A DNA stretch of 64,000 nucleotides from Selaginella tamariscina (taxonomy: Eukaryota > Streptophyta > Lycopodiopsida > Selaginellales > Selaginellaceae). Of this stretch, positions 47,984 through 61,285 are shown piece by piece. How positions within the stretch are numbered: the stretch's first letter is position 1; every line of letters begins with the position of its first letter. The stretch is from the NCBI GenBank assembly GCA_003024785.1, contig PUQB01000790.1, forward strand, positions 1-64,000. The letters run 5' to 3'. The notes beneath the pieces are model-generated. The model ran no database searches. It was not told the origin of the DNA and worked only from the letters and a program-made list of their open reading frames with translations. The position numbers and the translations under genes are program-made.

Positions 47984-49587
47984 ATTTCCACTATTTAATA
48001 TGCTTTGATAATTTCAATATAATTATATATTAATTTATCATATCACTTTCACATGTACAATGTGTTTAACGACATATAATTCTTTGGATATCACATATGT
48101 TATATATTTTTTAGGTAACTATATTATAAATTCTTTATTATTAAATAATATAAACATTTGCTACTACAGTTGCTATAATCAAATTCTTATCACAATCTCA
48201 TTGTAATTGAGTGAAAAACTCTTATTAAGATGAAATTGAAGATAATACTAAAATTATTTACAAACTAATACTATATTTTCAGTGATTAAAACTATTTAAA
48301 AATTTAAATCCCAGTTAAGCTATTTAGATATCATAAATTATTCACAAGGTTAATTAACAAGATTATTACATAAGTAATATTCTGTTATATATATAATGTC
48401 ACTCAATTTGATTTTTTCAATTAAGAAAAATATATACGCTATGAACTTAATAAAATATTATTTCTTAAGCAATAGCTAATTTATATTTATAAGATTTAGA
48501 TGATATAAATTTTGAATGTTTTAATAAACAAATAAAGTAAATTAGCTAAAAAGCTTAAGATTTTAAAAAATCAAAATATGAAAATTATAGTAAACTATAG
48601 GCCTGGAGATCAACCTAATTAAGACACAATTGTAGTCTCATATAAAACCTTCTTAAATGCCACAAGTGTAACCTAATTAATAAAATTATTATCTTTTGGA
48701 CTCCTATAAGAATTGAATATCACTATGGGGCTTATGTAATGTGCAATTATCATAATAATTAGTACCTTCAATAAATAATTAACACAACAATTATTTTGAA
48801 TTTAAAATGATTTTGCTCTATTATAATACTAGGACACTTACAAAGAGAAGGATTTAAGGGACTAAGGAATATAATCATAATAAACAAGATACTAAATATT
48901 ATTATGACACAATTTAAATTTATTTTAAAAATTAATATTTATAATACTAGGACACTCACAAAGAGAAGGATTTTGAGGAAAATATAATCATAATAAAAAC
49001 AAGATATTAAATATTACTATGACACACTTTAAATTCATTTAAAAAAATAGATAAGATATTTAAATAATTAACACTTAAACAATATTATTACTTATAATTA
49101 TTATCATCGATGATAAGATTTCAACTATTGATTTTTGATAGCATATTCTTTAAATGGACTTCATAATAATTATAATAAATTTTCAAATGTTAATTTCTAA
49201 TAGCATATTTTATTGGTAAGACTTTACAATGTTTATTTATATTATTCCATATATATTGACTTAGTTGTCTTTTAATTGACTTTTTTTTAATAATATGCCA
49301 GCTTAGTGTAAAATTGAAAAGCAAAATAGCTAATAAATATTACGAAAATTATAAATTAGTGTCTTTATTATACATAAAAGCATCATAGTAATTTGTAAAT
49401 TTCAACCACACAAATCAATTCCAAATTAGAAACCATATATACCATATTTATAATAATAAGTATTATCACCTCAGTATTATATATAATTGTGACAATTCAA
49501 ATTGATATATGTGTGTGTGTGTGTGTGTGTTAGATACTAATGATATGAAGCTAAGAGTATTTTTAATAAACAAATCAAATGGGGTTT

Positions 49588-50076
49588 GTGTAGTCCTGGT
49601 ACGTTTTCCCAAGCTGACTGCACCTGGGCTTGCAACTGGTTTATTAACAAGTGGCTTGGTCCCTACCGAGTACTCCGAAAGGTTGGTCCTCAAGTATATC
49701 AAGTAAAGTTGGTGGGATCTCATGAGGTTGAGATAGTTCACGTGGTTCGAATGAAACGGTTTGTCGTTCGAGACTCGTTGAGTACATTTGGTCATACCTT
49801 AGATGGCCCAGCTCACACGGATCCAGGACCATCAGATCCATCACCATCTACACAGCCGCAGAGGGGAGGATAGTGTAAGATACTGTATATTAGGTAACGT
49901 ACCGTATATACGCATGTGTATATACGACATGCGTAGTGACACATGGGTGGTGATCTGGCCCCATGTGTCAGCGCCACGTGTCGCATGTGTGCCACGTGGC
50001 AGGAGACCTCCTGTATATAAGCAGGGTTTTGTGTAAACTAATATATCAGGAGGTCTCCTGCCACGTGGCACACATG
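49588..50076 (+). mobile_element. Truncated gypsy fragment: integrase tail plus partial LTR
   Basis: Inserted between GGGGTTT and TTTTTCTTTG, a site empty in the other units (GGGGTTTTTCTTTG). It encodes an integrase C-terminal region (GPYRVLRKVGPQVYQVKL, then EVEIVHVVRMKRF) ending at TAG 49871-49873. An LTR starts at 49874 (TGTAAGATACTGTATATTAGG) with G-box elements and TATATAAG near 50014. The LTR does not finish normally; the insertion closes with an inverted copy of its own G-box segment. It belongs to the same LTR family as the remnant at 16049, and is related to but distinct from the 37647 element. Confidence 0.85.
49984..50076. repeat. 30-bp perfect inverted repeat with G-boxes
   Basis: The left arm 49984-50013 begins CATGTGTGCCACGTGGCAGG; the right arm 50047-50076 is its exact reverse complement. 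The spacer is 33 bases and contains TATATAAGCAGGG. Each arm carries the palindrome GCCACGTGGC. The right arm ends exactly at the insertion boundary. Confidence 0.98.
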
Positions 50077-50669
50077 TTTTTCTTTGTAATTGTTGAATAG
50101 ATTACTAACGTTACACTTAATTAAATATAAGTATATAGAGTTATATATATATATTTAATAAAATTCATTATATCTCAACCAATTGTGACATTCTCACATT
50201 TATTTGCAAAACATAATCTTCACTCAATTGAACAACTTAATCGAATATTTTAGGGTTTTACTATGGTGTTTATATAGGTTAAGTGTACAGTGTGATATGT
50301 AATATATTGTATTAGTCATTATGCTATGTATAACACTTAAGTATTTTAGTTTTCTATATTTTTATTAATTTAAATGTATAATTCAGAATTTTATGCAAAC
50401 CGCTATACAGCATAATTATTTTATAATAATAATCTAATAAAATAGATTAAGCAGAAGAAGTTGGTGCACTTATTATTTCAACACGATTGTGTAAGCTGTA
50501 ACTATTTCAACCAAATGTGAAAAATTAAATCAATATTCGAGAAGAGAGTATTATATTTTAATGGTTAAGATCACTGAGGTTAAGTATATCTAACACGTAT
50601 TATAAATACCCGTAATCTTTTACAAAGTAAATAATTTAATTGTTACACTAGTTTATTCTATTACTTAAG

Positions 50670-51002
50670 ATGAATGTTTTGAAAATATGTTTATTGTTAT
50701 GTTTCTTATTATCTGTACCGCTGGGGAGAACACGTCTGTGATTGTCCTAGCATTATTGGCAGTGTGCAATCCCCTGCAGGTGTTCGACGAAGTTGTTGTG
50801 TGACCTTGCTGTACAGGGTACTGCGTACTGTAATTGTTCAAGACATACTCCCGAGTATGACGTTGATTATACCAGAGAACAACTTGTTGCGTGCTTATAT
50901 ATTTTATCAACAGGCAACGATGGAAATCAAGATGCTCTTGCTATAATCCGAAAGTTTATTGGTTTTAATGGGACATATTGTGAGTTTGTCAAGGATAACT
51001 AA
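50670..51002 (+). pseudogene. Secreted eight-cysteine protein, family A copy 4, broken N-terminus
   Basis: The ATG and MNVLKIC are kept, but four bases are missing in the signal-peptide codons (TTTATTG for TTTATTTATTG), one in AACACGTCTG and one in GTTGTGTGACC. The six missing bases together restore the frame from DLAVQGTAYCNC on. The four-base loss removes frame in the signal peptide, so a secreted product is unlikely. The C-terminal half has the copy 3 variant EYDVDYTREQ. Confidence 0.75.
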
Positions 51003-51209
51003 AATAATAGCTGGAAATCTAGCTCTTACGATGCTCCAATTAATATAATTTCAATATTTAAAGTACAAAATCATGTATATATATATATATACACATGCTT
51101 TTAACAGAAAGTAATAATGTTATAAATCATGTAGATTAACGGAAAAAAATATACTATAAAGTACACCATGTATTGAAATTACTTGTTTAATAAACCATTG
51201 TCCAGTGTA

Positions 51210-51325
<116 letters not shown>

Positions 51326-51446
51326 GGGAGTATTCATGCCAAATCTACACACCTACACTCGTCTTAATAACTCAAATTTTAAATAGAAAGAAGTATTTAA
51401 CATCGACTATACAGTCCCATTAATTATAATTAATGAACTAAAACTA

Positions 51447-51962
51447 TATTCAGTTTTTAGAATGTTTATTTAATTATGTGTCATCATTTACTTTAAGTAT
51501 ACTTTATATAAAATATATTATATAAAATTAAAATATATTAATAATATTGATTTAATTAAAAAAGGATATATATTTATAATTAATTCAAACATGGATTGTG
51601 AAGATTTATTATGAATGGGTGTTACAAGAAATAATAAATTGTAGCAGGGTAATCTTTAATCTATAATTTTCACATTACTTAATTGATTTTAAATAAATAT
51701 AAAGAATGGATTATTAATTATTAATGATTATAGGGTAAGTACGATTTTATTTAATAGAATATGTTATTCATAATATATGTTGAATAGTTAATATAATTTA
51801 AAAATGGAAAACATAAAAGATTTCAACGAGCTTATATAAAATTAAATTCCGTAGTTAGATATCCAAATTACAATCTGGAAGTTTTAGGTTAATGATTTCT
51901 TTCTTAATGGATCCTGACAGAGGTTTGAATGCTCTGTTTTTAGGGTTATTGCAGTAGGGTTC
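51447..51962 (+). promoter_or_regulatory. Upstream region of VPS16
   Basis: AT-rich sequence starting at the edge of tandem unit 4. Most of it is duplicated at 9398-9884. Its last 60 bases include TTAGGGTTATTGCAGTAGGGTTC before the ATG; TAGGGTT is a telo-box-like element common in plant housekeeping promoters. No clear TATA box. Confidence 0.4.
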
Positions 51963-52707
51963 ATGGCAGTATCGGTGGCAGCAGAATGGAGTGCTTTCTC
52001 GAACAGGTACTACAGGAAGATGGAGATCTATCGGATGCTATGGAACAAGGTAGATCTATTAGGCCACAAGGTCGCTTGTTCCAAATTTGGCGGACCCATC
52101 GCCATTATCCGGTAAACAGTGTGTGTTATATTGTATAAAATGCATGTAAAATAGATTCTTTGCAACACACACACACACATATTTCCTCATTTTGTTGGCC
52201 TTAACTTATTCTATAGTAAGATAGTATCTCTGTAGTATAATTATCTATACATATGACCTGTGTGTATATGTAAACGTGTATATACATCAGACACCGTACA
52301 ATTCACCTGTTATAAGTGCTTGCTTGAGTGTTTCATATTATTACATACGGACAACCTGTTAGTCAGTATATCGAATAAAAACAGAATTTATGACACACAT
52401 ACTTGCAATATATAAAGATGCATAGGTCTATCCTACACCGTCTATGTGTGTGAGTGTGGTTTTGTATACAGGGATGACAGCAAGATTGTTCAGCTGCGTT
52501 CAGAGCCTGCACGCCCTAAGCTCCTTATTTTCACATCCTCAGGAGGGCTGATTGCTTCTATTCCATGGGATAAACCTGGTGGTCGCCTTGTTGGACTTGG
52601 ATGGTCAGATAACCAAATTTTACACTGTGTTATGCAAGACGGAAACGTGTTCAGGTATACATATGTATATATACACATACACATTTCATTAGTTTCCTTG
52701 CATGTTA

Positions 52708-52744
<37 letters not shown>

Positions 52745-53257
52745 ACCGTTATAAGAGAAAACACAATCGATTAGAACGCAGCACACACACATATGTACAT
52801 ACATTTACAGAGAGATCAGTCTACTATGTGCGTGTGTGAAACAGGTATATATTTTAAACAAACTTGTTCAGGTACGATGTTCATGGGAAGCTTATACCTG
52901 GACAAGGACCATCTGGCTCAGGTTTCAACTTTGGACAGGAATGCTGGGAACAAGCAGGTAATATATTCATGCTTTTATTAACTTTATTCTGTATATAAAG
53001 ACATACAGACGTTCATTCACACGCAACAGACATGTAAGCGTTTAACTAATAATTATCTTAACAGTTGCGGAGTGCATCATATGGGGAAACGGGATCGTGT
53101 GCCTTACAGAAGCCAACGAGCTATTCTGTGTAACAGATCTTAGTACTCCAAATCCAATAGCAATTAAGCTTGCCTCACCCAACCTAGAAGACCCCCCACA
53201 CTGTAACTTGTGTGTGTGTGTGTTTTCATTCTTGAATGTAAACTTACACACACACAG

Positions 53258-53288
<31 letters not shown>

Positions 53289-56014
53289 TAATATCACAAA
53301 CACGCATATCACAGTGTAGTATTTGCACTGATATAATATAATGCACTGCATAAGTAGCATCCAAGATGCACACACGTAGCATTATGGATGTACATATGTA
53401 TTAGACATAAACATGTCATACGTGAATTACACATGTCCGTATATATATATGTAAGCTCACACTGGTGTAGGTATGGCGATAATTGAGCCACAGCATACGG
53501 TGTCCGGAAACGTGGAAGTCCTGTTGGCAGTGGAATCTACCGTACGGGTCGTAGATATCGATTCCGTACACGATCAAGAGACTACTATTGGTCCCATTGG
53601 CAAGATGACCGCATCTCCGAATGGCAATTTGGTTGCTTGTTTCACACACGATGGCCGCCTTCTCGTTCTTACCAGTGATTTTTCAAGAACCATCTCCGAG
53701 TTTGATGCTCAGGTTGTGCATATATGTAGGTGTGCGTATGCATACATGTTTCTAGACAGATATCGCATGGTTGTTGTTCTATATGTATATACAGAGTTGA
53801 GAAGCACACATGTATGCAGATATGGCTATATGTAGTGTATGTGTATGTGTATGCATATTCATAAACCTTTACTTAAACATTGTTTTATAACACACTTGCA
53901 GTCTGCCCTACCTCCAGAACAACTAGTATGTGTGGGATGGATAGCGTGTTAATGTACTGGGAAGACGGTCTTTTAATGGTTGGGCCATACGGTGACTATA
54001 CGAGGTACACATACGACGAACCACTCGTACTTATACCAGAATGCGATGGTGTACGTATACTGTCGAATACATATACGGAGTTTCTTCACCGTGTACCTGA
54101 TTCAACAGTCTCCATCTTCTCCATTGGAAGCACATCACCGGTGCGATGCTTTACGATGCCTACGATCATTTTTTAAACGAAATGCAAAGGTAATTAATCA
54201 TAAATAAACTATTTAGTTACTCAAGTTTTACTTACTTCATGTTATGGTTTATTCCAAAGGCCGATGAGAATATTCGGCTGATTGGTTCTTCACTGTCAGA
54301 AGCTGTTGAGTCTTGCATAGACGCGGCTGGACACGAGTTTGATATACAGTTACAGTCTGCTTTAATGCATGCGGCTGTTTATGGTAGAACATTTTGCAGG
54401 TAATTTTTTATTAACTAATTAATGTAAGTATATATTATATATTAGTTAGTAATTACGATTATTAATTAATAGTTTTTAGTTTGAACTAGAACACATTAGA
54501 TACAAGTATAATATATGGACGTATACTTCCGTATAAGATATGTAAGTGCACAGCAACACACATACAACACAAACACATGCACTTTTGCAAAACATTATAG
54601 ATATACATATTATATGCATATATAGTCTATATAACATTACACATAAGTCATACAAATTTAAAATAATATAACAGAAGTTTCCCAAAGAACCGAAGTCAAG
54701 AAATGGTTAAAACTTAAGTGTTTTTAAAATGCTGTACGTGATCCCAGTACCGGGATGCCTTTAACATTACAACAGCTGAAGGTATGTATAATAACATTCA
54801 AATTTTTATAATATATATATATATTGAATGCGTTTTTTCCAGTTCTTACTGAAACTGTGCTGATTAAGCGCCTTGTTGTTGCTCACAAGCATTTACTTGC
54901 AGTTAGAATTTCAGAGTACCTGGTCTAAGTCCAGTAAGTATTACACAACACACATCTAGTTAAAATCAATTCTTTAAACTAAATTCTTTACTAGGATGAG
55001 GTGGCTGTTCACTGGGCCTGTGTTCAAATCTCTGCTGCCTCTTCGGTACCAGATGCAGAACTATGCAACTTTTTGATTGAAAAGGTATAATTGTTTTTCA
55101 ATTACACCCATTTAATAAAAAGGTAGTATTATTTATTAATTTATATAAATATATCGTACTTAAATATGCGTATGCATATAGATTTGTATTGGTACGATAC
55201 TATACCATAATATTATCCATATTCAACTCCTAAACACGTATATACACAAGGATACATACATATGTATAAATATAGATACAAACAGACAAGGATACATACA
55301 TTTATGCATGTTACGTTCTCATTTAATTATACACTATTACTTCTTTCTTGTCAGATAAAAGTATATCCAGGATTATCATATGCTGCAATAGCTGCACATG
55401 CTTATAAAAGTAATCGGCGAACATTGGCTGGAATGCTATTAGAGCACGAGCCAAAGTCTTCTGAACAGGTTCACCAATTTCTATTACATTATAAAAAAAC
55501 GTGATATGAATCTCTCTCTCTCTCTCTCTCTCTAAAAAAAAACACTATTGATATCTTTAGCTACTACGGTGTACACATGTGAATGTGTTTATGTCTTCTT
55601 TTTCAGGTACCTTTGCTCACAAAAATGGGAGAAGAAGAAAAAGCTTTAGAAAAAGCTATCAAGAGTGGTGACACAGACCTTGTTTACTTTACAATATTTC
55701 ATCTGTGGCAAAAGGTGTGTATATAGATATACATATATAAAATACGCGCATACACACATAAAATGATTATTATTAATGTTATGCAGAAAACTCCATCAGA
55801 GTTTACGCGGGTTGTGCATGATAAACCACTTGCCCGGAATCTTTTCGTTGTTTATGCAAGGTATGATCTTTCAGTTCCTGCGAGCGTGCGCGTGCGATCA
55901 ATTATCACTTGCTAATTTATTTTTTTTATGTTTTCTTCTTTCTCATGTTGAAGACAGAATGAACCTGATGTTTTTGAAAAAGTTCTTTGCTACACTCGGT
56001 CAATACAATGCACG

Positions 56015-56045
<31 letters not shown>

Positions 56046-56916
56046 AGACACACACACACACACACACACACACTATAACATGATTATGTTTTTATTCTTA
56101 ATGTGCAGCGAGTTGGCGAAGTACTGTTTTGGGAATCTTGGTTACAATCAAAAAGTCCCCAATTCCGCCAAGGTAATGACATTAATTAATACATACATGT
56201 ATGTGTCTTACATATTTATTTATATCTAATTTATGACTGTCAAAGTTGAACTTCTTCTAGGCTCTTCACTTCAAGGTCCACGTATAAGGCTTATTGAAGA
56301 AGCACATCGATTCTTTTCACAAACGAAGGAACATGATTTCGAGGCTAAAGTGTGTGAGGAACAAGTCCGTTTACTCAAGTAAGTCAAAGAGAGGGTGTGT
56401 GGGGGGGGAATATCATAGGTTAGTTAAATATAGTTGTAGTTTATTAATAATTTGTTTCATGAGTATACCATGATAGTCTTTGCAAGTATATCTATTGTTA
56501 TTCTCAGTATAGTATAGTAGGTTTATATTATTTTAAAACCTCTTTATGTTGAAGTTGGCCTTGTTTTAGCGTATTATTCTCAAAGCTAGCTTTCTTTTAG
56601 CAGTACAAATACTTAGTTGAATAATCTCTCTCTCTTAAGCTTTTAGCATTAATTGATATTTTAACTTAAATTTTCTTAATTCATATAATATTTACTTAAA
56701 TGATCAACTAATTGTATTTTGCAGGGTGCAACAGGAACTCGAAGCGAAGACAGGAAAGCCTATCTTTGTAGACACAAGCGTGAGTGATACGATTCGAACC
56801 TGTATAGTACTTGGACTTCACCGAGATGCACAGAAAATCCGTGCTGAATTTAAGGTATGTATCTGTACATATGTGTGTGCCCGTGTTCGTATATCTATCT
56901 ATGGATGCAAGTTCGA

Positions 56917-56955
<39 letters not shown>

Positions 56956-57894
56956 TGCTAACTCGTTGGCTACAGATTCCTGATAAAAGATTCTACTGGC
57001 TTAAGGTCCTAGCTCTTGCATACACCAAGAACTGGGATGCGCTTGACAAATTTTCTAAGGAAAAGAAACCACCTACAGGTATTTATACATACACAAACCA
57101 ACAGATACACTTGTATAGATTAGAAAATACTGTGTTCTTATTATACTTATCAAATGATACGGTGTAGCAATTTGACATGCATACTTATATGCTGCATTGC
57201 ATATATAGCATGTAGGTGATCCAATATATACACAAAAGTATAAACTTAAACACTCACTCTCTCCGCTCTCCCACACAATTCTCTCTCTCTCTCTGCCACG
57301 CGCGCGCGCGCGCAACTATGCACATGATTGGTGTTTTTTAATTAATTTATAGGTTACAAGCCTTTTGTTGAAGCCTGTATACAAGAAGGGGAAACTGCTG
57401 AAGCACTGAAGTACATCGTCAAGCTTTCAGATCCGGAAGAGAAAGCAGAGGTACGTAAGTTCTCTTATTAATTTTAATATTACCAACAAAGTTTAAACGA
57501 TTCAATATTATTACATCCGAAGATATTACAGTAGTTACAACAAGTTATACAAAAAGCAGGGCTAATGGTAGCAGACGTCGAGCGTGGTGTGTGTCTGTGT
57601 ATTTTACATTACATGTATAGTTTTATTCCATATTACAACTCTCTCTCTCTCTATAATCTGGAACCTGGTTATTAGTATATGATACTTTCTAATATGAATT
57701 ATATATGTAGGTTTTAACTATATATGTTTTAGGCTTATGCGCAGCTTGGTATGAACAAGGAGGCAGCAGAGGTGGCATCACAGGCTAGAGACAACGAATT
57801 ATTGGGGCGTCTTAAATCAACATTTGGGCAAAGCACAACCGCAGCCGCCTTATTTGACACAATACGTGACCGCTTGTCTTTGCAAGGTGCTTAA
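51963..57894 (+). CDS. VPS16: Vacuolar protein sorting 16 (HOPS/CORVET core subunit)
   Basis: VPS16 is a core subunit of the HOPS and CORVET complexes that tether membranes to the vacuole (the Arabidopsis gene is VCL1). I trace 20 exons, about 2,545 bases or 848 codons, close to the plant family. Exon 1 (51963-52111) begins [20 protein letters not shown]; later exons give [38 protein letters not shown] and [12 protein letters not shown]. The C-terminal part has [29 protein letters not shown] and [11 protein letters not shown], ending [14 protein letters not shown]. The N-terminal half is a beta-propeller and the C-terminal half an alpha-solenoid. Frame-breaking one-base differences occur at about 53929, 54142, 54172, 54714-54735, 54926 and 55975; they look like assembly errors because sequence on both sides is well conserved. 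The 5' end is duplicated at 9398. Confidence 0.95.
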
Positions 57895-58802
57895 ATGTGT
57901 ATATATATATCTTTATATTAATTGCTGAATAAAATATATATATCTTTTATTGATTTGAATTAATGCCAATTAAATGGTTAAGCATCTTTAAGCACCACTA
58001 AACCTAAACCTTAAACCTTAGAAACTAGTAGTGAATTTGAATATATATATATATATATTAACATCCATTTGTCCAGTTAGGAAGCATTAATTTGAAAATA
58101 AATGATATTTAACTACCAATACGTTACCTAATGAAAAATATGATATCCCATTACGTGTATTCATCAGATTTATTGTAATTTAAAAAGCATTAAAATAAAG
58201 TAAACATCAACCCTTGATTTCAAATAGCTATACAGTTGTATTAGAAATATATTCTCATACAGATCACAAATGACATTCTTTTAATACAAGCAGTTTGGTA
58301 TATTTAATTTATTTTTTTAATGAGAATTTATAATTTTAAGTGATTATCTAATATGTAAGGTATAATGTAACTAAGGAAAAAAGAATAAATAAATAAAGGC
58401 ATATTAAAACTATCAAGATAATTTTATATCATTATATGACATATATACTTATGTAAAGTTATTAAATAAATTATGTAATTATACATCATCAACTTATTCA
58501 ACATATCAATGATACAAAATATATTAATATGATATCATTTACTTATTTATATTTAATATTTATTATTTAAAGTTTTGCAATATTTACATGGGCCATCATA
58601 TATGTTGCACCGGAAAATATATTCCTTTTGAAAAAATGCACCTTTAGAAAACAAAAAGGGATATGTTGCATCAGAAAAATATATTCCTTTTGAAAAAAAT
58701 GACTCATCTTTGAAAAACGAAAAGGAAAAAGAGATAAAAGACAATGACGTGTATAATACAAAAAGAGTACCGATTCATTTAATATAAGAGTTGTGTTTAA
58801 AG
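57895..58802. other. Spacer homologous to the family B upstream region
   Basis: From about 58070 to 58260 the text follows the region upstream of family B relic 1 (AAAATAAATGATATTTA-CTACCAAT, then GTGTATTCATC and ATATATTC). At about 58600-58730 a unit of about 66 bases is tandemly duplicated (ATGTTGCA-C-GGAAAATATATTCCTTTTGAAAAAA). No other gene seen. Confidence 0.55.
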
Positions 58803-59121
58803 ATGATTACTAAATTATTATTTATTTATTTTTATTTTATTTTAATATCTTATTATTTATCTGCAGACGATCCTTCTCTTTGTGACTGTCTTAATATCTT
58901 GGATAGTACTTCCGATATCACACAGAGTTGTTGTTATAATGTTGTTGTTAAAGAGTACATCATATTGTAATTGCATAAAACATGTTGCTGATTATGATTT
59001 ACAACTTTAGCAAGAACAAGTAATTGATGTTTAACTACCGAACAATCCAACAAATATAGCAATTCATTATTTTCTGAAGTTTAACGGAAGTTATTACGAC
59101 TTTGTGAAAAGCAACATGTAA
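58803..59121 (+). pseudogene. Secreted cysteine-rich relic, family C
   Basis: The ATG at 58803 opens a hydrophobic signal peptide (MITKLLFIYFYFILISYYLSA) followed by DDPSLCDCLNILD and QSCCYNVVVK. After one extra base the next frame continues TSYCNCIKHVADYDL, then in-frame TAG and TAA, and finally FLKFNGSYYDFVKSNM and TAA. The pattern CDC, CC, CNC and the ending F-N-G-[TS]-Y-x-[ED]-F-V-K match family A, but the last cysteine has become tyrosine. Stops by substitution make it a true pseudogene. Its position beyond VPS16 shows that the family once spanned that gene. Confidence 0.75.
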
Positions 59122-60825
59122 TTGTTTATAAGCATGTGATGAATAATGAATAATTACGTTTTTGTGTTTATGTGTGTATGTATATATATTATATATATAT
59201 ATAATATATTATATAATATATATATATATAATATATATATATGATTCATTAATAAAATAAAATAACATAGTAATGAATATAATTTAATTATTATAATTAG
59301 TTTATAAATCTAAATTATGATCATGTAATATTTATTTTTCATCATGTTTTAATAAGTAGGATTAACATATAGTCATTGTAAGTAGTACAAATGTTAAACT
59401 TTTATTTAAAAATAAAATGATAAACTTAAAATTGAAAAATTAAATATTATATAACCTTAACTAGAAAAAACTCATGTGTACAAACAAATAATATAACATA
59501 TTAACAATATTGATTTCTCCACTATGATTGAAACCAATTCAATTATTAATATTTATAAATATTATAATTAAAAAGAATTTTTATTAAGTATAAGACAATA
59601 AATAATTATTTACAAATTAACTATATGTATAAGAAGTGATGAAGCATATCTTACTATACTTTTAATTTGAAACTAAGTTAATTAGCATCATATTTTGAAT
59701 AACATAAGGAAATTAAAAAAGCAAAGATTATAATATAATTATTAATTAGTTAATTTAATAATTAAATGCAAGTAGAAGTAACTTTTTGTATTATATATAT
59801 ATATGTTTTTGATCGTACAACCGGCATATGATGTTCGACTGCTTGTCGAGTGTGTTGCAACGGTTATGTAGAGCAGCTATTGGAGAGCAACTAATGCCCT
59901 GTGGGTCTATACATGTGCTCCATACAAAATCACTGAGGAATATTCTTTTAGAAATCCTCATTACCAAGGATTTTTTGGAAGTTGCCTGGTAACTAGACAC
60001 AATTGTTTTTTGAATACTAGTCATAATAAATCAAGAAGAGGCTGATTAGAGTGTCTTTATAGGGAAGGTAAACAAATTAAAAGCAAGCGAGGTGTTAGAT
60101 AAGAATGTTGCGTCTAAAAATTTGTTGAAAGCCGAGCTTATTAGTCACAAGGTAAAAGAACTATTGAAGCAGGTATTCCATTTGTTTTACGACAAAAGGG
60201 GTTTTCATAAAAAATGTAATGTCTCCAAATTGTTTTTACAACAAGTTTTAAAGTGATAGAACATACCCTAGCCACCATTACACACCCTACATTCATATGT
60301 ATCACGTGTTTGTTTGCATATTGTCTTTGGATCTTAATGCATACATATTCATCCATAGGTCGACACTTTTAAAGTATGAAGTTAACGCACTTTCCTTTAG
60401 GGTAGTTATTGGGGGTTAATTGTGTTCATTATTTTTTATTTTTCTAGGATAAATAATTAACAACTATTAGAATTAACATAAACCTTGGTGTCTACAACAA
60501 ATATTGTTGTTTGGGACATCTCTGGAGAGGGGTGTAATTGAAATATTTAACTTAGTCCATGTGGGAATGGTCTTGGTGGGTCCATATGAAGAGAGAATCT
60601 TACTCCTATTAAAAATTCAATCACCTCTTGTGTCACATTTATCGCTAAGGGTCATTGTTATGAATTTTATCCACATGTTTTTTAAACCAGTAAGCTGAAT
60701 GATATTACTTGAAAAAAAATTACATTTTATTGAACTAGGCCAAACTCACAAAATAAATATCACAACATCGCACAATCAAGGAACATATGAACAATGCATC
60801 ACAACAAAACATGTTGCTAATTTAC
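59122..60825. other. AT-rich intergenic DNA
   Basis: TA-rich tracts near 59180-59245. From about 59810 composition becomes less AT-rich and minus-strand frames lengthen (for example 60024-59791), which may be the far end of the gypsy relic that follows, but I recognise no domain. Confidence 0.4.
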
Positions 60826-60869
60826 CTATTTGCCCGATGCCGAAGTACAAATAACAAATGTCTCATTTA

Positions 60870-61100
60870 GATAATCCTTGGCACGAAGGACAAAACTTAT
60901 TAAGCAATTGAAACAAGCATTATGAATGTTATTGGAAAATAAATCCTTGGTGCCAAGGACATGACCTTTAAAGCAATCGAAATTAACTTTTTTTTGTTTG
61001 TTTTTTAAATCAATCCTTGGCATCGACGATAGATTTAAAATCAAACAAAAAATGAATTTTGGTCCTTGTAAGATAAACCTTGGCATTGAGGAATTGTAAT
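60870..61100. repeat. Four diverged tandem copies of a 40-65 bp unit
   Basis: Each copy contains (A)T(A/C)CTTGG(C/T)-x-(C/T)-GA(A/G)G followed by an A-rich stretch: near 60871, 60939, 61011 and 61072. The repeat is degenerate and lies in the gypsy relic. Confidence 0.5.
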
Positions 61101-61232
61101 ACCAAAATGAAAGATGTGCACTTAAAAATTCCTAAACAAGTTGGCTATTCTTATTTTGCTTATCATATTGAAGAACACCCACAAACCTTAGAGCTGACAC
61201 ACCTCACAAACCTATAGGACAAATCGGTGCTC

Positions 61233-61285
61233 CACATGTAGAGTTAGATGTCAGACTAATACTCTGCCATTTTACTCTACATGTG
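61233..61285. repeat. 12-bp perfect inverted repeat
   Basis: CACATGTAGAGT at 61233-61244 and ACTCTACATGTG at 61274-61285, separated by 29 bases. It could form a stem in RNA of either strand. Confidence 0.8.

Larger units (their letters stand above)
43389..49049. repeat. Tandem unit 3 of the secreted-protein array
   Basis: Full layout like unit 1: 5' flank, intact family A copy 3 (44501), decayed spacer frame, family B relic 2 (47658) and 3' flank. It lacks the gypsy insertion of unit 2 and its spacer near 46390 shows the empty site (TATAGTATCAAATTG). Confidence 0.9.
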
